Assembly (NCBI GenBank): GCA_021323755.1 | Contig: JAJPKJ010000009.1 | Span: 158,752-222,751, forward strand | Length of the DNA: 64,000 nucleotides | From: Chitinophagales bacterium | GTDB lineage: Bacteria; Bacteroidota; Bacteroidia; Chitinophagales; Chitinophagaceae | Direction of reading: 5' to 3' | Shown: positions 55,307-64,000 of the stretch, piece by piece | How the letters are laid out: every line of letters starts with the position of its first letter | Numbering within the stretch: position 1 is the first letter of the stretch | Notes under the pieces: generated by a model | Seen by the model: the letters and a program-made list of their open reading frames with translations, nothing else | The model's database searches: none | Told to the model about the DNA's origin: nothing | Position numbers and translations under genes: made by a program

Positions 55307-56455
55307 TTATGGCCAAAAGGACGGTTTAAGCGTGGTTCCTCCGTGCAAAGTACAGTCCACACAACTTGATAATGCAGAATAATATCCGACAAAACCTGAC
55401 GGAGGATAATCTTCGCTTACCGGAATATATCCTGCACCATAATAAAATGCAAAGCTGTCCGGATTATTAACGACTACGATCTCCTCACAGGCTAAATGAT
55501 TATACCCCCACGTGGAAAGTTCACTATTGTAAATAAAGATTCTTTGTTGCTGTAATGATGAAAAACTAACAAACCCCAAGACTGGTTCGTTAGGATTGCT
55601 AAGATTATGCACATTACCGGTGAGCTGGGATGGTTGCGCGTCGAATAAAGACCCGAGCTGTTCCGTATTTTTTTGTAAGGTTTGCCAAAAATTATATGCC
55701 TTCTCGGTTAATGCGAATTGCTTGACAAGAATGCTGTATTCTACTCCTAGTTTTTCTGAACTGGAAGGAATAAATACGAGCGGCTGTTCATAAATTATAT
55801 CCTGCTGCAGTTTTGCAGATGAACCGATGATGAGGTTTGTTGATTGATCGCTTTGCCAGCATTTATATACACGCTGAGCAGAATCCCGTGGTACCACCAA
55901 CTGATTAACGTATTCAAATGATGCATCATAAGCCGAATGATATTCCCAGGTCTCGGCATACTGCCAAAGATAGAAATGTGTATTATTTAACGGATCGTGC
56001 GTGTTTACATAGATCTGCAAGCCATTGCTTGTCAATTGCCAATTTACAGTATCAATAGGTGGGGAGGAACTCAGTGTTGATGAATCTGACTGATATTGGC
56101 TGCCGTTTGCAGTCACTATTTTAATTTGATAGGTTTCCCCTGGATTGAGATTAAGGCTATCTGCCACATAGGCGCCAGCACCTTGTTCCTGCAACGCATA
56201 CGTGTCACCCAAGGAACCTACAACATTAATGATAGCACCTGTTTCCGGAATCAAGGTATAGTAAGATGAATCATTTATGTTTTGTGATCTTGATAGGTTT
56301 ATGACTGTTTGCGTCGGTCCGTTTATTACAATTCCATCCACTACCAAATAATTATAATTGCCTTTGATGTTGGGTGGGTTGTAAGGCTGTGTGCAACAGA
56401 ATAAATTAATCATTACCAAAATAAAGAAAACACCATATCTGTTAATGCTGCTCAT
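55307..56455 (-). CDS. DUF4249 lipoprotein, copy 2
   Basis: 382 aa. The signal ends with a lipobox-like LFCC. The N-terminal strand YNYLVVDGIVINGPTQTVIN is diagnostic for DUF4249, followed by a Cys pair near the end (SSCVDCTLHGGT). Its start is 12 bases after the stop of copy 1. The two align through most of their length, for example LVVDGIVINGP with LVVDGAIIAGD, and LGSLFDAQPSQLTGNVH with LGTIFAPQPGQVTGNVH. This is a tandem duplication. DUF4249 proteins usually follow TonB receptors and may act as SusD-like surface partners. Confidence 0.88.
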   Translation of the reverse strand: MSSINRYGVFFILVMINLFCCTQPYNPPNIKGNYNYLVVDGIVINGPTQTVINLSRSQNINDSSYYTLIPETGAIINVVGSLGDTYALQEQGAGAYVADSLNLNPGETYQIKIVTANGSQYQSDSSTLSSSPPIDTVNWQLTSNGLQIYVNTHDPLNNTHFYLWQYAETWEYHSAYDASFEYVNQLVVPRDSAQRVYKCWQSDQSTNLIIGSSAKLQQDIIYEQPLVFIPSSSEKLGVEYSILVKQFALTEKAYNFWQTLQKNTEQLGSLFDAQPSQLTGNVHNLSNPNEPVLGFVSFSSLQQQRIFIYNSELSTWGYNHLACEEIVVVNNPDSFAFYYGAGYIPVSEDYPPSGFVGYYSALSSCVDCTLHGGTTLKPSFWP

Positions 56456-56467
56456 GTTATACTAAAT

Positions 56468-57673
56468 TCAATTTGGCCAGAATGCAGGTTTATTTGTTAG
56501 CCCATCGGACTGCGTGCAATCTGCACAAAAACTATACGAAAAATCCACTCCGAGAAAAACACTGGTTCCAGGAGCAAACACACTATCCACCGGCGTATAC
56601 AATGTCGGATAACCAAGATATTGATTGATTTGAGCTGGGGTGATCAGTATTTTTGAACAACCGATATCAGGATTCCCCACCGTCCCCGGAAACAAATCAG
56701 AAGATTTGATAAATATCCTTTTTTCCTGAATACTGCATGCCCCTACATAACCAAGAACCGGCTCATTGGGATTATTTTGACAATGAACGTTCCCGGTGAC
56801 CTGACCGGGCTGTGGCGCGAAGATCGTTCCCAGCTGCTCGGTATTTTGTTTAAGATTTTGCCAAAAGTTATATTCATTTTCCCCCATGGCATATTGCTTG
56901 ATCAAAACACTGTATTCAATGGAAAATTTTTGCGAAACAAATGGATTTACCAATTGATGTTTCACAGGGTATAATGATATATATATAGAGTCATTGACTA
57001 TTTGTTGCTGATAAATTACATCCTGGGCAAGTTTGGCAGAGGTGCCAATGATTATATTCGTTGAGTTTGCAGAATTCCAGCAAGTGTGAACATCTTCAAA
57101 AGGTGTCCTCATCCGCAGCACCCCGTTATCATTTATAAGATGTGAATCAATCTGCGAATTAAACTGCCATGTTTCCGAATACTGCCAGCGGTAATACCTG
57201 GTATTGTTCTGAGGATCGTGCGTGTTCAGATTTACCTGCACAAACAAATTATTCGCTGTATCCCAGGTAATGCTGTCAATGGCAGGAGTTTGTTTCAGTG
57301 GCACGGGATCTGACAGGTATTGCTTACCGTTATTTGTGATGATTTTAAGACGATACAGCTCTCCGAAATTCAAGCCGATATTAGCTACTACATATTTACC
57401 GCGATTTTCCTCAATTAAATTATACGATTCAGCATTTTGTCCAATAATGCTAACCTGCGCACCTGTTTCCGGGTTATTAATATATGTCGAGTCGGTAAGG
57501 TTTTGTGTGCGCGATAAATTAATAATGGTTGAATCACCAGCAATGATCGCACCATCGACAACCAAATATCCAAGATTTGCTTCCAGTGCAGGCGGATTAT
57601 AGAGTTGCTTACACCGTGAAATGGTCATTAAAAAAAAAGCGAAAGCCAATAAAACAAGTATTCGTGTCTTCAT
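56468..57673 (-). CDS. DUF4249 lipoprotein, copy 1
   Basis: 401 aa. The signal ends TISRCKQL; Arg at -1 is unusual for a lipobox, so lipidation is less certain than in copy 2. The domain starts LGYLVVDGAIIAGDSTIINL and ends with the same Cys pair (SFCADCTQSDGL). It begins 3 bases after the TonB receptor stop. It is the paralogue of the gene at 55307 and probably acts with the receptor upstream. Confidence 0.88.
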   Translation of the reverse strand: MKTRILVLLAFAFFLMTISRCKQLYNPPALEANLGYLVVDGAIIAGDSTIINLSRTQNLTDSTYINNPETGAQVSIIGQNAESYNLIEENRGKYVVANIGLNFGELYRLKIITNNGKQYLSDPVPLKQTPAIDSITWDTANNLFVQVNLNTHDPQNNTRYYRWQYSETWQFNSQIDSHLINDNGVLRMRTPFEDVHTCWNSANSTNIIIGTSAKLAQDVIYQQQIVNDSIYISLYPVKHQLVNPFVSQKFSIEYSVLIKQYAMGENEYNFWQNLKQNTEQLGTIFAPQPGQVTGNVHCQNNPNEPVLGYVGACSIQEKRIFIKSSDLFPGTVGNPDIGCSKILITPAQINQYLGYPTLYTPVDSVFAPGTSVFLGVDFSYSFCADCTQSDGLTNKPAFWPN

Positions 57674-57676
57674 TGC

Positions 57677-60460
57677 TTAAAATCTAAAATTATAGGTAAT
57701 GAAAGGGATGGCAGTTCCGAATATGGAGAACTTGTAACCCTTGATTACTCCATTTTCTTCCGTAAAATAAATTGAATAAGGATTTTTTCGACCCGTTAGA
57801 TTATAAACTCCAAGCGTCCATGAACTATGTTTGAACTTCTTAATTTTATGATTGCCTTCTATATTCATTGACAGATCTGACCGGAAATAATCAGGAACAC
57901 GATATTGATTTCTTTCTGAATAATATACTCTTTCCGAACCTGCCAGATAATATACAGCCACGGGCAAAGTAATTGGCCGACCAGTGCTGTATACTACATC
58001 CAGCGAAATACTGAACCTGTGTGAGAACCGGTAATTGCCAATAAAATTTACATTGTGTGGTTTATCAAAATCTGCAGGATAAAAATTTCCATTGTTAATT
58101 GTTTGTCCGGCTAAGGGATCATCCTGTCTCAAAAGCGTCCGTGAATAGGTATAGCTTATCCATCCATTCAGTTTTCCTGTTAATTTCTTGATCATGAATT
58201 CAGCACCATACGATTTGCCTTTTGTGTTGAATACATCTGTTTCAATATGATGATTCATGACCAGCACAGCGCCACTCTTGTAATCAAGATAATGCCAGAT
58301 GTTTTTGTAATAGACTTCAACAGAGGTTTCTATTGTATTGGATTTTAGATTTTGATAAAATCCTAGTGAATACTGATCTCCGGTTTGGGGTTGTATATTG
58401 GGGTCGCTCAATTTCCAAATATCCGTTGGCGAAATTGTTGTGGTATTTGTAAGCAGGTGAATATACTGACGCAAGGTGTTATAACTTGCCTTTAAAGAAG
58501 AATTTTCTCCTAGAACAAAACGTGCGGAAGCCCGATATTCAGGACCACCGTATGTTTTGATAAAAGCATTTTGTTTGTAAGAAAGCGTGTCCTGCAACGT
58601 GTTTACGTCCCGTGGCAACCCCGGCGCATAAGTATATACATCATGAGGTCCGAGATAATTGAACAATGAATACCTGATGCCACCCTGAATTGAAAATCGC
58701 GGGCTGATCTCAAACTTGTCGCCAAGATATATTGCACTTTCCAATGCCTGTTCTGGTTGAACCATATCAGGTACAACCAATGATTGTTTTCCTACAGGAT
58801 CGAAAGAGCCTGGATGTAACTTGTAATAAATCGTAGATATTCCAAAGTCAATGCTATGATTTGCATTCGGGGTTAAATTAAAGTCCGCTTTGAAATCAGA
58901 TTGATTAATATCAAAAGCAAGTTTGTAAGCATTAACAGGATTTAAAACACTCGACACAGAATACTGATAACGATCATATCCTGCCATAAACACACCATAA
59001 AATTTATTATTGAAAATGTGTTTCCATTTTATGTTCGCATTTTTATTGCTGTATTTGTATGAGGTGTCACTACTTAACCTGAACTGATCATTACTTAGAT
59101 AACCGGTTATATAAAGGGTGTTCTTATTGTTTATTTCATGATTAATATTCAAATTAAAATCGTAAAAAGATGCGCTGCTTTTATTATACTCACTATTGGG
59201 AATTGTTTTCAATATCCAATCTGAATAGGTTGTTCGTGCCCCAATTATAAAAGAGGTTTTATCTTTAATGAGCGGACCTTCTAATGTTAACCTGCTGGTC
59301 AAGGGTCCGATTCCACCGGATCCGGAAAATTTCTTCTTATTGCCATCGCGTGTGGTTACATCAAGCACCGAGGAAAGTCTTCCGCCATATTTTTCCGGAA
59401 TACTGCTTTTATATAATTCAACATCCTTAATTACATCAGGATTGAAAGCAGAAAAGAATCCAAACAAATGCGAAGGGTTATAAATGGTGGCGTCATTAAA
59501 TAAAATAAGATTCTGGTCTGATGATCCGCCACGAACATTAAATCCTGTGCTGGCTTCACCAACAGAGGTTACGCCAGGCAAGGTAAGCACAGTGCGCAAT
59601 ACATCGGCTTCGCCGAAAACAACCGGCACTTGTTTAATCATCTTAATATTCAATCTTTCCACACCCATCTGCAAGCCTTTTACATTTGATGTTTTTTCTG
59701 ACGCGACGATCACCGCTTTTAGACTTTGAACATAATCCTGCATTTCTACATTCAGCTTCCCATCTGAATATAATATCACCTGCCGCTTGGTGTCTTTCAT
59801 ACCAACGCTGCTTATTTTAATAACATGTCTGCCTTTTGATAACGTGAGTGAAAAATATCCAAACTGGTCGGTGATCACTCCGATGTGCGGGTTATCAATA
59901 TACACCGCAGCGCCAACCAATGCTTCGCCCGATCTCATATCGCGAACGTATCCGGCGATGGTCGCTTTACCTTGCTTGATATTATTTGTTCGAATGCCGA
60001 TTTCAAATAATTTATTTTCTAGTGAGGTGTTGAGTTTTTCTTTTTCAGCATCATCAGCATAATCAGTTGAAAAGACATTTGCTTCCGCAACTGTATCTGC
60101 TGCTGCATTATGATCGAAAAATCCGGTCGGTAATTTGGTCTGGATCTCCACTTTTTTAGTAATAAAAATATTCTTGTCATCATCAATAGCAAAACGAAAA
60201 TCGGTCTTATTGAATAACTGTTGCAATACAGTTCTCAATGGCTTTTGACTAACATTGAGCGTGACCGAGATATTTGCTGTTGCCGAAGTGTCGAAATAAA
60301 AATGGTATGGAGTGGAAGATTCAATTTGATGAACAAATTGCCCAAAAGACATTCCTGTAAAATCGCCCGTAATCAGTTGCTCTTGCTGGGCAAATATTTT
60401 CAAAACGAAAATCTGAGAAAAAATAAAAATCAACGCAAATCTTTGGCAAATATGCTTCAT
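57677..60460 (-). CDS. TonB-dependent outer-membrane receptor with STN and CarboxypepD-regulatory domains
   Basis: 927 aa from the ATG at 60460 (MKHICQRFALIFIFSQIFVL); an upstream extension would overlap the preceding gene. An STN/secretin-type domain covers residues ~30-100 (SFGQFVHQIESSTPYHFYFD). A CarboxypepD_reg-like domain lies at ~165-245 (ATIAGYVRDMRSGEALVGAA). The plug is at ~260-390 (FNVRGGSSDQNLILFNDATI). A 22-strand-type barrel ends in the C-terminal Phe (FITYNFRF). The STN domain often signals to an anti-sigma FecR, but no fecR or sigma gene is in the window. Second gene of the operon. Confidence 0.92.
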   Translation of the reverse strand: MKHICQRFALIFIFSQIFVLKIFAQQEQLITGDFTGMSFGQFVHQIESSTPYHFYFDTSATANISVTLNVSQKPLRTVLQQLFNKTDFRFAIDDDKNIFITKKVEIQTKLPTGFFDHNAAADTVAEANVFSTDYADDAEKEKLNTSLENKLFEIGIRTNNIKQGKATIAGYVRDMRSGEALVGAAVYIDNPHIGVITDQFGYFSLTLSKGRHVIKISSVGMKDTKRQVILYSDGKLNVEMQDYVQSLKAVIVASEKTSNVKGLQMGVERLNIKMIKQVPVVFGEADVLRTVLTLPGVTSVGEASTGFNVRGGSSDQNLILFNDATIYNPSHLFGFFSAFNPDVIKDVELYKSSIPEKYGGRLSSVLDVTTRDGNKKKFSGSGGIGPLTSRLTLEGPLIKDKTSFIIGARTTYSDWILKTIPNSEYNKSSASFYDFNLNINHEINNKNTLYITGYLSNDQFRLSSDTSYKYSNKNANIKWKHIFNNKFYGVFMAGYDRYQYSVSSVLNPVNAYKLAFDINQSDFKADFNLTPNANHSIDFGISTIYYKLHPGSFDPVGKQSLVVPDMVQPEQALESAIYLGDKFEISPRFSIQGGIRYSLFNYLGPHDVYTYAPGLPRDVNTLQDTLSYKQNAFIKTYGGPEYRASARFVLGENSSLKASYNTLRQYIHLLTNTTTISPTDIWKLSDPNIQPQTGDQYSLGFYQNLKSNTIETSVEVYYKNIWHYLDYKSGAVLVMNHHIETDVFNTKGKSYGAEFMIKKLTGKLNGWISYTYSRTLLRQDDPLAGQTINNGNFYPADFDKPHNVNFIGNYRFSHRFSISLDVVYSTGRPITLPVAVYYLAGSERVYYSERNQYRVPDYFRSDLSMNIEGNHKIKKFKHSSWTLGVYNLTGRKNPYSIYFTEENGVIKGYKFSIFGTAIPFITYNFRF

Positions 60461-60462
60461 GT

Positions 60463-61194
60463 TTACTTCTTTAACTGATCGCAAAATTCAACTGCTTTAA
60501 TAATGGTATTTTCAGGATCCTTTTTAAATTTTAATTTATTTTTCTTGAGATATTTCTTCAACTCTTTTTTTCTTTCTTTGAACACATCAAATAATAAAGA
60601 CTTGCTTTGAACAGAATAATACCGATTATTCTTTATAAGAATGAACTGATCATTTTCTTCAAACCATAATTGATCTCCGTCTTCAGCCGTAACTTTTTCC
60701 TTTACTTTCTTTTGGCGCTTAGCCAACAAGGTCATATTGCCTTTATATAATTGATCATAAAATCCGGTATTGATGATGGATTTATTGGAACTGTCCTGCA
60801 TAAGGCGGATAAAAAAGTGATTTTGCAAAATGAAATATGATATTTTTTCACTTATCAATTTTATCCGGAAGTTCTCACTATACCTGTTTGTTGTCACTTC
60901 ATCACGTACGATATCATAAGCCAGATTTACTTTGCTATACAATACTTCATCGTAATTAATCACACCATTTTGCAAAATATTGGTAAGAAAGTACTGATTG
61001 CCCTTGATCCGGAAATCATATGCCACGTACTCGGTACCGTTATATAAGTGAGAATTCTCACCGATATAGTTATTGTAGAAGGCGATTGCATTTGCTGATG
61101 AAGAGGGGATTAGTGCGGAATCCTGTGCAGATACAGGTTTAAGAGAAAGTAGAAAAAAAGAGATATACGTAAACGACAAGCAGTGTTTTGGCAT
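60463..61194 (-). CDS. Exported hypothetical protein leading the TonB/DUF4249 operon
   Basis: 243 aa. The signal peptide is MPKHCLSFTYISFFLLSLKP plus VSAQ. The mature protein is rich in Tyr, Asn and Lys (ENSHLYNGTEYVAYDFRIKG) and ends in a highly basic helix (FKERKKELKKYLKKNKLKFK). I do not recognise a family. It is first of five genes; the receptor starts 2 bases after its stop, so translation may be coupled. Confidence 0.7.
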   Translation of the reverse strand: MPKHCLSFTYISFFLLSLKPVSAQDSALIPSSSANAIAFYNNYIGENSHLYNGTEYVAYDFRIKGNQYFLTNILQNGVINYDEVLYSKVNLAYDIVRDEVTTNRYSENFRIKLISEKISYFILQNHFFIRLMQDSSNKSIINTGFYDQLYKGNMTLLAKRQKKVKEKVTAEDGDQLWFEENDQFILIKNNRYYSVQSKSLLFDVFKERKKELKKYLKKNKLKFKKDPENTIIKAVEFCDQLKK

Positions 61195-61356
61195 TGATTA
61201 ATACAATTGGTTTTGAATAGCTACAAGTTTTCAATTTAAGTGTTTTTTCGTTGTTGCAAAATTTTATTAGGTAAATATAATTTTTGGATGGCGTAATGAT
61301 ACCTTTTTATCAAATGCTCATCTGTTTTATCAAACAATGCAACGTTATTTATAAAA

Positions 61357-61387
61357 CAATAAAGCCTGCGCGGAGCAGGCTTTATTG
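61357..61387 (-). terminator. Terminator of the T9SS type-A cargo gene
   Basis: A perfect 13-bp stem (61357-61369 with 61375-61387) with the loop GCGGA. On the minus strand the TTTATTG arm is followed by TTTTAT. It lies 30 bases after the stop at 61418. Confidence 0.8.
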
Positions 61388-61417
61388 CTTGGTGAAAAGA
61401 ATTGATGTAATTAAATA

Positions 61418-62818
61418 TTAATGCTTAATTATTTTTTGATTTTCTGTTTCTCCGTCAGCCCTTAAAATGTGAACGATATATGTTCCCGTTGCGAGATTAC
61501 TTACATTGATGGAATTCGTTCCGGCATGTAAAGTATTCACTGCAATCATTTTTCCCATTAGATCATAAACCTGCATTTTTGAATTACCGTCAGTTTCATT
61601 ATCCTGAACATAAATAATGTCTTTGGCTGGATTGGGCCAGATAGCTAATTTTTCAGATGAACTGACCGATACAAATTTTGTTTCCGAAAAATTATTTGAA
61701 TTATTATAATCGACTTGTTCAATCCGGTAATAATTATTTCCCGGAGCGGGGTTTGGATCACTGAATGAATAAGCACTTTCGTAAACATCGTTGTTTGTTG
61801 TATCTTCAACAAAACCCAGAGTTTGCCAGGTTTTGTTATCAAAACTTCTTTGGATATAAAATCCTTTGCTATTAACCGACTGTGCGATCGTCCATTCAAG
61901 AGAAACCAATTTATTATTTAAAGAAGCTGAAAAACTCACCCAACTTACAGGCAACACACTAATCGGATAACTACAAGAAGTAAGATCATTCCCCACACCA
62001 CTTGTATTGAATTTGGCAATCGTGGTAAGACTCGCAGCAGTTCCTCCTTTTAATTCATATAAATAATCATCAGCGGTTGACAGATATAGCTGTCCTAATG
62101 AATTGAATGCAATTCCTTCAAATGCCTGACCATTTGGAGTTGCCGTTGTTGGCGCAATAATTTGTTTTGCGGTGACCGAACCAGCTAAAATAGGCAGGGG
62201 AGCAGCTATTTCAAAAAGACCCCAATTGGAGCTTCCGGAAGTTATTATCCATAAATTCCCTAATCCATCAATTGCAATATCACCAGAAGTTTGACCAGCC
62301 GCTATTACCGTGCTTGAAATGTTTGTGCCTGACTGATTTTTAATGGTGGTGGTAATCTTTGTCCAAATATTTAGCAAAATGCTGTAGTAATATAGTGTTC
62401 CTGTAACATCAATACAATAGTAACCGCTTCCATCAAAACTTACGCAGCCGGTATGAACTGTGTTGGTCGTGGGACAACTGGCAAGCGTTTTATACGTATT
62501 GTGAACCGGATCATATGAAACAAACTGCTGAGAACTGGTTCCAGGATTAGCATTGAAATAATAGAATAATCCGTTCATATTATTATAACCCAGTCCATTT
62601 GCCTGGTTGGGTGAACCGGTTGCTGTGTTGATTTTGCTTCCAACATTAGCATTCGATAATGTGATCGGGTATATAACGCCAGAGCTGTTTAACCCATAAA
62701 TGGTTGTGCCTGGACTTGAACAAACCTGCGCATTGACAGGGCTGGTTAGAGTAAGTATGCTGATTGACAAAAATGCGACAGCAAACTGTTTTCTTAAAAG
62801 GGTAAAAATCATTTTCAT
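61418..62818 (-). CDS. Secreted propeller-like protein with type-A type IX secretion sorting domain
   Basis: 466 aa. Signal peptide core VAFLSISILTLTSPVNAQ. The body (residues ~30-300) has repeated YxFN/LGY...NGLFYYF-type strands like a beta-propeller. An Ig-like/fibronectin-like domain follows (SVNSKGFYIQRSFDNKTWQT). The last 75 residues form the type-A sorting domain (LAIWPNPAKDIIYVQDNE, then ATGTYIVHILRADG). The protein is exported by T9SS and the domain is normally removed. Function unknown. Confidence 0.88.
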   Translation of the reverse strand: MKMIFTLLRKQFAVAFLSISILTLTSPVNAQVCSSPGTTIYGLNSSGVIYPITLSNANVGSKINTATGSPNQANGLGYNNMNGLFYYFNANPGTSSQQFVSYDPVHNTYKTLASCPTTNTVHTGCVSFDGSGYYCIDVTGTLYYYSILLNIWTKITTTIKNQSGTNISSTVIAAGQTSGDIAIDGLGNLWIITSGSSNWGLFEIAAPLPILAGSVTAKQIIAPTTATPNGQAFEGIAFNSLGQLYLSTADDYLYELKGGTAASLTTIAKFNTSGVGNDLTSCSYPISVLPVSWVSFSASLNNKLVSLEWTIAQSVNSKGFYIQRSFDNKTWQTLGFVEDTTNNDVYESAYSFSDPNPAPGNNYYRIEQVDYNNSNNFSETKFVSVSSSEKLAIWPNPAKDIIYVQDNETDGNSKMQVYDLMGKMIAVNTLHAGTNSINVSNLATGTYIVHILRADGETENQKIIKH

Positions 62819-63179
62819 TTTTAAAGGGATTGATGACTAAAAAATGATTTTTCTTGGATAGTTAGACCGGAAGATCACAGATATGGGAGGTACACCCTAA
62901 TTTCAATTCCAGTGCCAGAAATATAATGCACTGATGAGCAATATATTATCGTTTTTTTGGAACAGATATTGATTCCATAAAATGGAAATAATCTCTATTT
63001 CCGACAGAAATCCAATTTATGAACAAAGCAGAGAATACCACTTTTGGGCAATGAAATAAGATCTGGATTTGCTATTAAAATCTTAAATACACCGAATAAG
63101 AAAATCATCAAAGTCAGTTCATTCATCGTTTAATTATCTTTGTTTTCTTTGAATTGAAAATCAGTATAAAAATCAAAAT
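62819..63179. other. Divergent intergenic region
   Basis: 361 bases without a gene. For the rightward gene a -7 box TATCTTTG lies at 63135-63142, about 37 bases before the ATG at 63180. No convincing -33 box, repeat or RNA structure is visible elsewhere. Confidence 0.45.
63135..63142 (+). promoter_or_regulatory. -7 element of the parvulin-like gene
   Basis: TATCTTTG matches TAnnTTTG exactly. The expected start of transcription is near 63149. Confidence 0.5.
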
Positions 63180-63791
63180 ATGAAAAATGTTTTTTTGGGT
63201 GCATTACTTCTTCTTTCTTCATCCGTTTTTTCACAACTAACAGTTACAGAAAAATTTCAAAAAATAGGAACGGTCGCAGAAGCGCAGCAATTCATTGATG
63301 CAAATGCTTCTTTGAAGCCGGCGCTGCTAAAATTGTCTTCGCAAAAAGATTCTTCACTGATCGAAAAAAGATTATTGAGGCAGAATAAGGGCGATATTTT
63401 TTCTGTAGGTTATGTGACTTACAAGGTTATTGAGGCAACTGAAAAAGTTGCTTACAGGGCCAATTATATTTTTCTGGATGGTTCCTCTTTGTCACCAACA
63501 CAAATTGATAGCATAAAAAAGATCATTCAACAAAAATATGCCGATGGCACTTCATTCACGCAGCTTTCCGATCAGTTTACGATGGATGGAAACACCACAC
63601 ATGGCGACACAGGTTGGTTTTTTGGAGAAGAAATGATGCCAAAGGAATTTCAGGATGCTGTAAAAAATCATAAGACCGGTGATGTGTTTTATGTCGATGT
63701 TGCCGACAAACAATGGCATTACATTGTGAAAAAAACTTATGACGATGATGATAAAAAGGAAATAACTGTTCTCCGGGCAAATGGAAGATAA
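63180..63791 (+). CDS. Exported parvulin-type (PpiC-like) peptidyl-prolyl isomerase domain protein
   Basis: 203 aa with the signal peptide MKNVFLGALLLLSSSVFS. Residues ~95-190 fit a rotamase domain: RANYIFLDGSSLSPTQIDSI, then FTQLSDQFTMDGNTTHGDTG and WFFGEEMMPKEFQDAVKNHK, with GDVFYVDVADKQWHYIVK. The His positions of classical parvulins are only partly kept (WHYIV), so isomerase activity is uncertain. It may be a periplasmic chaperone for outer-membrane or T9SS proteins. The remaining 209 bases of the window hold no gene. Confidence 0.8.
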   Translation: MKNVFLGALLLLSSSVFSQLTVTEKFQKIGTVAEAQQFIDANASLKPALLKLSSQKDSSLIEKRLLRQNKGDIFSVGYVTYKVIEATEKVAYRANYIFLDGSSLSPTQIDSIKKIIQQKYADGTSFTQLSDQFTMDGNTTHGDTGWFFGEEMMPKEFQDAVKNHKTGDVFYVDVADKQWHYIVKKTYDDDDKKEITVLRANGR

Positions 63792-64000
63792 GTAATAAAA
63801 AAGCCGCAAGGCAGAAGAGCATTTGATTTAGGCGACAGGGAAGCCGTGCTAAAAAACTCACAAAGCAGACTTGACAAACAAAAATGCTGAATCAGAATTC
63901 GGGTAACCATAAACGTTAGTTATGGACAGCATTTAAGTTTGGGGGATAAGAATATTGATGAACTTTTGCCATTGTAATCAGCATTGGTTTTCCCGGGAAA

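Noticed and set aside
1..64000. CRISPR arrays, tRNA and rRNA genes, prophage
   Set aside because: No regularly spaced repeats, tRNA-like folds, rRNA blocks or phage structural genes were seen on reading both strands. A dedicated covariance search was not possible.

Overview
The window is a chromosomal segment of an AT-rich member of the Bacteroidota, most likely Chitinophagaceae or a close relative. The signs are type IX secretion sorting domains of both types (A near 61.4 kb, B near 21.7 kb), a GLPGLI protein, DUF4249 lipoproteins, STN/CarboxypepD/TonB receptors, promoters of the TTTG-N19-TAnnTTTG type, few Shine-Dalgarno sequences, and a conserved miaB / sigma-54 activator / lptE / secG gene order. 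I found no rRNA or tRNA genes, CRISPR arrays, prophage or intact insertion sequences.

Layout. 0-6.5 kb holds pyrimidine and CoA genes: pyrE, a Nudix hydrolase, a hotdog thioesterase, coaD, pyrB and pyrR. Between pyrB and pyrR lies a transposase-less element of about 2.3 kb (3584-5907). It is bounded by 24-bp imperfect inverted repeats (22/24) and a perfect 8-bp target duplication, and it carries three orphan genes. 6.6-11.5 kb: two small outer-membrane barrels, P5C dehydrogenase (pruA) and a large exported protein. 11.6-12.7 kb: prfB, whose full reading needs a programmed +1 frameshift. 12.9-19.3 kb: a glycosyltransferase, a BlaI/BlaR1-like pair and a membrane pyrophosphatase. 19.8-24 kb: a type-B T9SS cargo protein, a TrmH-type methyltransferase and two thioredoxin-fold proteins. 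24-30.6 kb: a BrkB-like membrane protein, mltG, and the miaB > sigma-54 activator > lptE > TPR-like > secG operon. 30.7-34.3 kb: a GLPGLI protein with an outer-membrane barrel. 34.4-39.5 kb: glgB, a TPR protein and argS. 39.6-45.3 kb: mixed small genes (GtrA, VOC, YdeI-like, AraC, kelch lipoprotein, alpha/beta hydrolase, serine hydrolase). 45.4-48.9 kb: dnaK, a small conserved protein with a long leader, and small genes. 49-52.9 kb: malQ with two CBM20 domains and a dipeptide epimerase. 52.9-61.2 kb: a five-gene outer-membrane operon (signal-peptide protein, TonB receptor, two DUF4249 paralogues, MG2/plug protein). 61.4-63.8 kb: a type-A T9SS cargo protein and a parvulin-type protein.

Most of the window is ordinary housekeeping and envelope content. 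The strongest unusual signals are the repeat-bounded cargo element that splits pyrR from pyrB, with a second perfect 17-bp inverted repeat nested inside it, the prfB recoding site, and the leader plus small protein after dnaK. glgB and malQ suggest glycogen metabolism. The DUF4249/TonB operon and the GLPGLI/barrel pair suggest outer-membrane uptake or assembly, but their substrates cannot be read from sequence.
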